DNA of 64,000 nucleotides from Tubulanus polymorphus (lineage: Eukaryota; Nemertea; Palaeonemertea; Tubulaniformes; Tubulanidae). Positions 58,001-64,000 of the stretch are shown here, piece after piece (position 1 is the stretch's first letter; every line of letters begins with the position of its first letter). Under the pieces are notes generated by a model. The model made no database searches and had not been told where the DNA came from. It saw only the letters and a list, made by a program, of their open reading frames with translations. The position numbers and the translations under genes were made by a program. The DNA lies in NCBI RefSeq assembly GCF_964204645.1, contig NC_134032.1:4800916-4864915 (forward strand), written 5' to 3'.

Positions 58001-60131
58001 AATAGTTTAAAATCATATTCTCTTACATTTACACCATTCATAGCATTATATTCTTCTATTTCTTGATTAATTGTACCCAATTTGTTTGGTAATTGTTTTA
58101 TAAATAGATGGGTATCATAGCCTGATAAATTATGAAATAATATTGGTACGAAATTAACTTTCTTAGCTTGAATATTGCAATCTTCATCAGCAGCTCCACG
58201 ATATTTTGAATTTAAATGATCGTGATCTCTAACTTTTTTATCAAATGAATAAAAACGTTTTTCACAATAACAACAATGAGTTGCATAATTAAAATCAATT
58301 TCATCTTCTTTTGTCATAACTATTTTTTTATTTTTGTTTAATAATTTTGCAAAATCACTTTCTAATTCAATCATTTTGTCACAAAAATCATTAACTACAT
58401 CTTCACCTCTAAAAGAAATATATTGACTTTCATATAATTCGGGATAATTTGATTTTATATAAATTCCATAAGGAGCAGCTCTTTGATGAACTTTTTAAAT
58501 TGTATTTATAATTGGTGGGTCTTGTATTGTGTCTTCATTTAATTCATTTCCTTTATCCATTGATTTTAATAATTGCTTTTTGTTATATATTTCTTTTCTA
58601 TCTTGATCAGTTAATTCTTTATTCAACGATTCAAAATCCCCATAAATTACAAATGGAACAATATTTTTAAATTCATGATTAGTAAATTTCAACTTACAAT
58701 CTTTTTTTGTTGGCATTATTAATTTACAAAAATCTTTATTATGACATAATTCTTTATGTTTTAATAATGTATTCTCAGTCATAAATTTAGATAAACATTT
58801 TCTACATAGATAAATTTTATTATGGTGATCACTTACTGTTCTAAAGAATAAATCAATTTGTTTTAACCACATATAATGTTCATTTTCATCTTTTTTGTTA
58901 TATAACAAATCTATAGCATTTTCATCATCATAATATTCTGTTAAATATAAAGCTTCCAATGTATAATCTTTAATATTTTCACCTTTTGTCTTTGGTAATT
59001 GCATTAATTCGAATACATTTATTTTTAAATTATTAACTTTTTCTATTTTAGGAATCATTTTTTATAGTTACTGGATATTGATCAATTTTATATAATGTTT
59101 CATATTTCCGGTAATTTGTTATTCTAAAACTATGTGTCATATCTTCTGTTGGGTGTAAACAACTAATAATTGACCATAGAAAACATTTATTATCTTCATT
59201 TTGAACATTTATTACTGCTTTTGTTGTAAATGGTAATTTAATATAAGATGATGCTTTAATATCCTTTTCTGTTGTAAAGTTTGAATCATTTTTAAACATT
59301 TTATTACTTTTTGATGTTTTATTCCTTTTTGTATTGTAAACATTTAAATCTAAATATATAATTTCATTCAATGTTAAGCCAGAACCCTCAAAATATCTTT
59401 CTTCAATACGACGTTTAAATACATTAAATATTTTTTCTAACTTCTTTTTTATTTGTGTTTTTGAAATTATTTCTTCAGAGAGTGTTTGAATATTATAATC
59501 CATTTTTTCTTCTGACTTTATAAAACTTACTTTCCCAGAGATACTAATTTTTGGATATTCAACATCTGTTATCAAATCTAGTATTTTTTCTATTATTTCA
59601 TTAAATTTACAATAATCTTCTATTGTTGTACCTTTAAAAAATTTAAATATAATAGCTGCAGGACCAATTTTACTATGTAATGTTTCTAAAATTTCAATTG
59701 TATCTTTTATTTCTAATGAATCAATATAATTTCTAACATTTTCCATGTAAGGTTTATTTGAAATGGATTTAGTTTTTGAACTTGGTTTTTTTACTTTTTG
59801 AGATTTATCATCAAAATATTCTGATCCTAAAACATTTTTATTTAAATTTTTATAATGTTTTTGTGATTCGAGATGTCTATTATAATTCCTTTTTACTATA
59901 AATTCATTACAAACTTCACATTTTATTTCATCCACATTCATATTTTCTAATCTTTCTTTTCTTTCATTGGAATTATCTGGAGTTTCAAAATCTATTAGAA
60001 TTTTTTATATGATTTGCAGTTTTTTCATGTCGTGTTTTATTAGATGTATCGATGTATTTTTTACAATATGTGCAATAATATTGATTTTTATTAACATTAT
60101 TGTTTTCTGTCTGGTGTTCATTCTCTCCCAT
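55063..60131 (-). pseudogene. Protein-primed DNA polymerase B with intein
   Basis: The start lies in the right inverted repeat. Order seen: two C2H2 fingers (YYCTYCKKYID, CEVCNEFIVKRNYNRH); the N-terminal domain with DNKCFLWSIISCLHP; a third finger (CRKCLSKFMTENTLLKH); Exo I (YGDFESLN); an HNH-like KVRDHDH..YRGAA block; Exo II (FHNLSGYDTHL); Exo III (YLKSDVMILADIFE); Pol A (YIDANNLYGWAM); Pol B (KLMNNSFYGK); Pol C (YFD|TD, split by the intein); and the KDE region (KKIPGKFKDE, FVGIRSKMYSY). It replicates the element by protein priming (family knowledge). Breaks: frameshifts near 60007, 59050 and 57860, in-frame TAA near 58495, 57515 and 57488, plus those in the intein. The canonical Ser after DTD is Ala. 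Confidence 0.9.
55519..56575 (-). other. Intein with LAGLIDADG endonuclease motifs
   Basis: The insert begins with Ser (SVTADTPILLKWNNK) right after YFD and ends LIAKN before Thr-Asp, so it lies inside the YxD|TD catalytic motif. That is the site used by SVTG-type inteins of archaeal family B polymerases. Block B is VTEDHSLI. Two dodecapeptide endonuclease motifs are present (LIKGFFMGDGSAG, WFFIGFYAADCS), each keeping its acidic residue, and block F is VYDLSTEDGTF. About 352 codons is normal for an endonuclease-bearing intein. The penultimate residue is Lys in place of the common His. Breaks: frameshifts near 56517 and 56008, and an in-frame TAA at 55708-55710. Confidence 0.85.
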
Positions 60132-60215
60132 TTATTAGGAAAAAAATTACTTGTGGTGATTAGTGGTGTCTCGTCCTCTCGTCCTCTCGTATGAAAGCCT
60201 ACTTTTCCAATTACT
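60124..60215 (-). repeat. Polinton right terminal inverted repeat
   Basis: Reverse complement of 39549-39641. It includes the PolB start codon. Confidence 0.93.
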
Positions 60216-61219
60216 TTTGTATAAATCAGATTTTAGGCAAAATATTGTCAAATCAAATTCAATGGAAGAAGTAGGTATTTTGAGCAACCACACGCGTAAT
60301 TCATCAAATATCTATTTTCAGGTGATACCTGTTGCAGTGATCGGAAAGAATGGTCGCACCGTCGCCACTCATGCGTTGCTGGATTCAGCTCTTGACATTA
60401 GCCTCATCAACGATGAATTAGCTCAAGAATTGGGTTTAAAGGGTAAGAAGCAAAGCCTTACCATTAATACCCTGTCAACGAGCGTTACTGAAAACTCTCA
60501 ATGTGTGTCGTTTAAACTGAGGGCTTTGAATGCTCCATGTACTAAATCTGATATACTAGTAGTGGGATCGGCGTATACAAAATCTGGTTCATTTCGATGC
60601 CAAACTCAGAATAAGGCTCTTTGTCAATCACAATTTAAACATTTGGAAGATTTGCCAATTGCAGACGTCAATCGAAGTGAAGTAAAGATTTTAATTGGCG
60701 CTAATAATCCCCGTGCACATGTTCAGCTTGAAATTCGGGAAGGGCTCTCCGATCAACAACCAGTGGGGATTCGAACCCCCCTAGGCTGGTGTATTTTGGG
60801 TTCATCATCGCTTTTGCTTACTGATTCATGTCAGACCATCGTAAACAATACTGACTCTGAAGAGTCATCTCTTGATAATTTAGTTGAACGTTTCTGAGTC
60901 ATTTGGTGTGGCTTTTAAGGAGTCTAAAGGGTCTATCGATGATCAAAGGTGTGAAAAAATTCTAAAAGAATCTACAAAACTCGTTGAGGGTCATTATGAA
61001 ATAGGCATGTTATGGAAATCAGATGATTCTGTTTTTCCTGATGGTAGGAATTTGGCGTTAAGTCGATATAGAAATTAAGAGCGTAGGTTGAAAGGTTCCG
61101 AGGGTATGCTTCTAAGTTAACGGAGAGTGTGTTAGCGTTTTCAGGGTCACGGATTTGGTATATTCCTCATCATTGTGTGCTGAACCTGAACAAACCAGGG
61201 AAAGTTCGAGTGGTTTTTG

Positions 61220-61253
<34 letters not shown>

Positions 61254-61290
61254 GCTATAGAGGGCGTTAGTCTTAACAGAGAACTTCAAA
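60216..61290 (+). pseudogene. BEL/Pao element 2, protease and RT start (right of Polinton)
   Basis: The frame that stopped at 39548 resumes after the duplicated TTTGTA. It has a retropepsin domain (HALLDSALDISLINDELA, ILIGANNP, VGIRTPLGWCILG), where the catalytic triplet reads DSA in place of the usual D-S/T-G. The linker VAFKESKGSIDD..RCEKIL and the RT entry [24 protein letters not shown] follow. Stops occur at 60895 and 61076, and the frame is disturbed by a (TGC)n expansion. It ends where the non-LTR element begins. The 3' half and LTR are missing from the window. Confidence 0.75.
61221..61252 (+). repeat. (TGC)n microsatellite in BEL RT
   Basis: About ten TGC units sit exactly where the RT sequence encodes the FDAAA tract, so a short Ala run appears to have expanded. 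Confidence 0.9.
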
Positions 61291-61292
61291 GA

Positions 61293-64000
61293 AATGCAAA
61301 CCGAAAATAAGGACATATTATGGCTCCAAATTGATAAATGTGTGTTTAATACTGATAAAGACGTTTTCTTAGGTAGTATTTATGTTCCACCAAAAGGCTC
61401 GAAGTTTTTTAACAACTATAAATTCGACGACATTGAAATAGAAATTGCATTTCAAAAAATAGAACGGGATGTCTTCGTTTGTATAGGGGTAGATTTCAAT
61501 GATAGAACGGGTAAAGTTAAAGATTATGTTATAGAAAATGATCTTGATGATATTAATCCTTTCAACCGCCAAATGGCAAATATAACCCATAGAAACAATA
61601 AGGACTCCAGCATCAACACAGCTGGCTATCAAGTAAATTGATCTTTGTAAAAGACTAGAGCTTTTGATTGTTAATGGGAGGGCGCCTGGGGATTTAGAGG
61701 GTAATTATACATTCAAAGAAAACAGCGTAATTGATTACTTTGTTTGCTCAGTAGATGTGTTTGTATCAATCAGCCAGTGTCGACACTTTTAATCCTTTAT
61801 TTTCAGATGGTCATCATCTTGTGACGATTGAATAAAGAAGCTTCCAGTTTCTAGGCGCCATTTTGTGGCGGTCCCTCGAGGTCCCCATTGTTGCGATGAT
61901 TTGCGCTCATTTTTAAAACATAAATTTAGATTGAATATCATATAGTTGTGCAGCCCCTTGCTCGACGAAATCAATTTATACAGCTTTTTAAAGGAAATGA
62001 AATGCAGATATTTGCTGGCGATTCTTGGAATTTTTGAACGCAACAATTGAGAACAGTGACGATGTGAAACCACATAATAATAAAATAATAAAAGTTGCCC
62101 AGCCAATAGAGTTACTGATACAATACCTAGGCACAAACCTATCAAATCTATTGAATGGCAAAGAGACAAATCTCAACAATATAGAACGCTAATTAACAAT
62201 GCGGAATTGACCGAGCTTAATAGAAATTTAACTAATGTAAATCCCACAACTATAAACAAAAATTCAGTCGATGACTTGACAAACAAACTTGCGAATATAA
62301 TGGTCACAGCTGCAGATTCCTGTGGTATGTCCAGACTAAGTCGACCCAGAAAAGTAACCACTAAAGGGAATCATAAATGGTATGATAATGAATGTAAGAG
62401 ACTAAAAAAGATATTTGATAGTCGTAGGAACAAATATAGACAAAGTGGATACGAATTTAAATGATATGAAAATTGCTGGGAAAAACTATAAAAAAGCTAT
62501 GTTTGAACGTCAAAAATTCGCCGAGACTACATTTATTAATGAACTAAGATCCTGTGAATCAAAAGATCCAAAACAATTCTGGAAATTGATGAATTCGCAC
62601 AGCAATTCTAACATTCCAACTGACACTGTCACCCTTACATCCAATGGCTTTTTTGATCACTTCGCTGACCCAAACGCTCACGATGAGACTGAAGTTTTGG
62701 ATACGGAAACAGATCTACTATTAGACGATATAGATGACTCTATGGTTAATGCTGAAATAACTATGCTAGAATTAAATAAAGCCATTTTTTCCTTAAAAAA
62801 CAACAAAGCTACCGGTATGGATCTAATTTGTAATGAAATTATAAAAAATTCCGATGATAACTTACGCTCATCCTTTCTTCAACTCTTTAATATTGTATTG
62901 ATGAGTGGTATTATCACAGAAAGCTGGACTATAGGCTCTATTAAACCGATGTTTAAGAATGAAGGCAATATTAATTGTACGGATAATTATAGAGGTATAA
63001 CGCTAGTTAGTTGTTTAGGCAAACATTTTACAAATATCCTTAATAATAGATTAACATGTTTTATGAAGGTAAATCAACTTTTAAGTGAAAATCAAGCAGG
63101 TTTTAGAGCGGGGTATTCTACTACCGATCATCTATTCACATGTTAGTCTATTGTTGAGCTATACCTTAATCAAGGTAGACGTCTTTTCTATTGCTTCGTA
63201 GACTTCCGCAAGGCCTTTGACTCCGTATGGAGAATTGCTTTATGGAAAAAGATGATGGCTTTAGGTATAAAAGTCTCTTTTTTAACACCGTTCACAACCT
63301 CTATTTGAATTCCAAATCTTGTGTATCGTTTAAAGGTGATGCTTCAAATTTTTTCCCTTCAAACATCGGAGTAAGACAGGGTGAAAGTCTTTCCCCCCTG
63401 TTATTCGCTATTTTCCTTAACGATATTGATAAATTCTTCAACGATAACAATAGTAACTCACTCACCTTTATTGGCAACGTATACAAAAAAAGTTTTGAAG
63501 AAGAAATTGAGGTATTACTGAAATTATTCATATTATTATATGCAGACGACACAATTTTATTTGCAGAATCAGAATCTGAATTACAAAACGATTTAAATAT
63601 ACTATTTGATTATTGCCAAGTAAACAAATTATTTGTTAACATTGATAAAACGAAAATAATGATTTTCGCAAGATCGAAGCAAAGATTAAAAAACCTTCCC
63701 GATTTTCTATTCGGTGATGAGACATTGGAAAGAGTAGATGAGTACAATTATCTTGGAATTTTGTTTAATTGGGATGGAAAATTTACAAAAGCGATTCACG
63801 ACAAAGCTGTTCGAGCAATGTTTTCTATTATTCAAAAAGGCAGAAGATGTAATCTTCCTCCAGACTTACTTTTTAAATTATTTGATTGTTGTGTGGCACC
63901 AATTCTATTGTACGGGTGTGAAATATGGGGCCATGAAAATATCGATATACTAGAAAAAGTCCACGCAAGGTTTTGTAAATTAGTTCTAAAAGTACCAAAA
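61293..64000 (+). pseudogene. Non-LTR retrotransposon (endonuclease plus RT), incomplete
   Basis: Begins inside an APE-type endonuclease domain (LGSIYVPPKGSKF, VCIGVDFNDRTG, YTFKENSVIDYFVCS), followed by a broken linker (HKWYDNECKRLKKIF) and a reverse transcriptase. RT motifs seen are LKNNKATGMDLICNEIIK, NYRGITLVSCLGKHF, NQAGFRAGYSTTDHLF, FVDFRKAFDSVW, GVRQGESLSPLLFAIFLNDI and the catalytic LYADDTILFAES, then YNYLGILFNWDG. Several frameshifts (about 61640-61800, 62440, 63260) and a TAG at 63145 show it is dead. It is 5'-truncated against the BEL fragment and runs past the window end. Clade not assigned; likely a CR1/RTE-like or related group. Confidence 0.85.

Larger units (their letters stand above)
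39549..60215. mobile_element. Polinton/Maverick element
   Basis: Terminal inverted repeats of about 92 bp begin AGTAATTGGAAAAGTAGGC and are flanked by the 6-bp duplication TTTGTA (39543-39548 and 60216-60221), the size expected for Polintons. The 20.7 kb include a 3.28-kb nested insertion. It encodes PolB, integrase, ATPase, major and minor capsid proteins, a VLTF3-like factor and several small conserved proteins. It therefore has the morphogenesis genes of a virus-like Polinton (adintovirus-like), not just a transposon core. Many ORFs carry stops or frameshifts. Confidence 0.95.

Noticed and set aside
60768-60786. GGGGATTCGAACCCCC looked like a tRNA T-arm
   Set aside because: It is inside the BEL protease/RT linker and encodes the conserved GIRTPLGW segment. 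No acceptor or anticodon arm is present.
62173-62361. Minus-strand hydrophobic ORFs over the non-LTR element
   Set aside because: Antisense shadows of the endonuclease-RT linker.

Overview
The window looks like chromosomal DNA of an aquatic invertebrate animal. It is AT-rich, its genes have GT-AG introns, and it carries animal-type transposon families. I cannot name the species from sequence alone. Only one likely host gene is visible, a single-exon rhodopsin-class GPCR (6.9-7.8 kb, minus strand). Almost everything else recognisable is mobile DNA, much of it nested.

Layout. 1-14.2 kb: palindromic and tandem repeats, the GPCR, a Ser/Thr-rich ORF, and two inverted copies of an interspersed repeat of about 1.75 kb (1647-3395 and 12875-14233). 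14234-31311: an EnSpm/CACTA-type DNA transposon with TA target duplication. It carries two spliced genes, a C2H2-finger Tnp2-like transposase and a SAMD3-like partner. A 7.1-kb BEL/Pao LTR retrotransposon (19456-26586, CAAAC duplication, 190-bp LTRs) sits between the two genes. The EnSpm element itself splits the second copy of the 1.75-kb repeat, which resumes at 31312. 31.8-39.1 kb: mostly unassigned, with small repeats. 39.16-61.29 kb: a second, decayed BEL/Pao element, cut by a 20.7-kb Polinton/Maverick (39549-60215, TTTGTA duplication). The Polinton integrase gene is in turn cut by a 3.28-kb DNA transposon (43744-47022, AGTT duplication). 61.3-64 kb: a non-LTR retrotransposon running off the window.

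The Polinton is the centrepiece. It carries protein-primed DNA polymerase B, a chromodomain integrase, a packaging ATPase, a double-jelly-roll major capsid protein, a minor capsid (penton) protein, a VLTF3-like late transcription factor, and about eight small, mostly membrane-associated proteins. Twelve genes lie head-to-tail on the minus strand with very short spacers. Almost every start codon lies in the same T-rich leader ending TATAAATG or TAAATAAATG, and the two outermost genes start inside the terminal inverted repeats.

The polymerase gene contains an apparent intein with LAGLIDADG endonuclease motifs, placed inside the catalytic YxDTD motif. I did not know of an intein in an animal Polinton polymerase. 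The Polinton genes carry scattered stops and homopolymer frameshifts, so this copy is decaying or has consensus-sequence errors. No adenain-like protease was found by eye.
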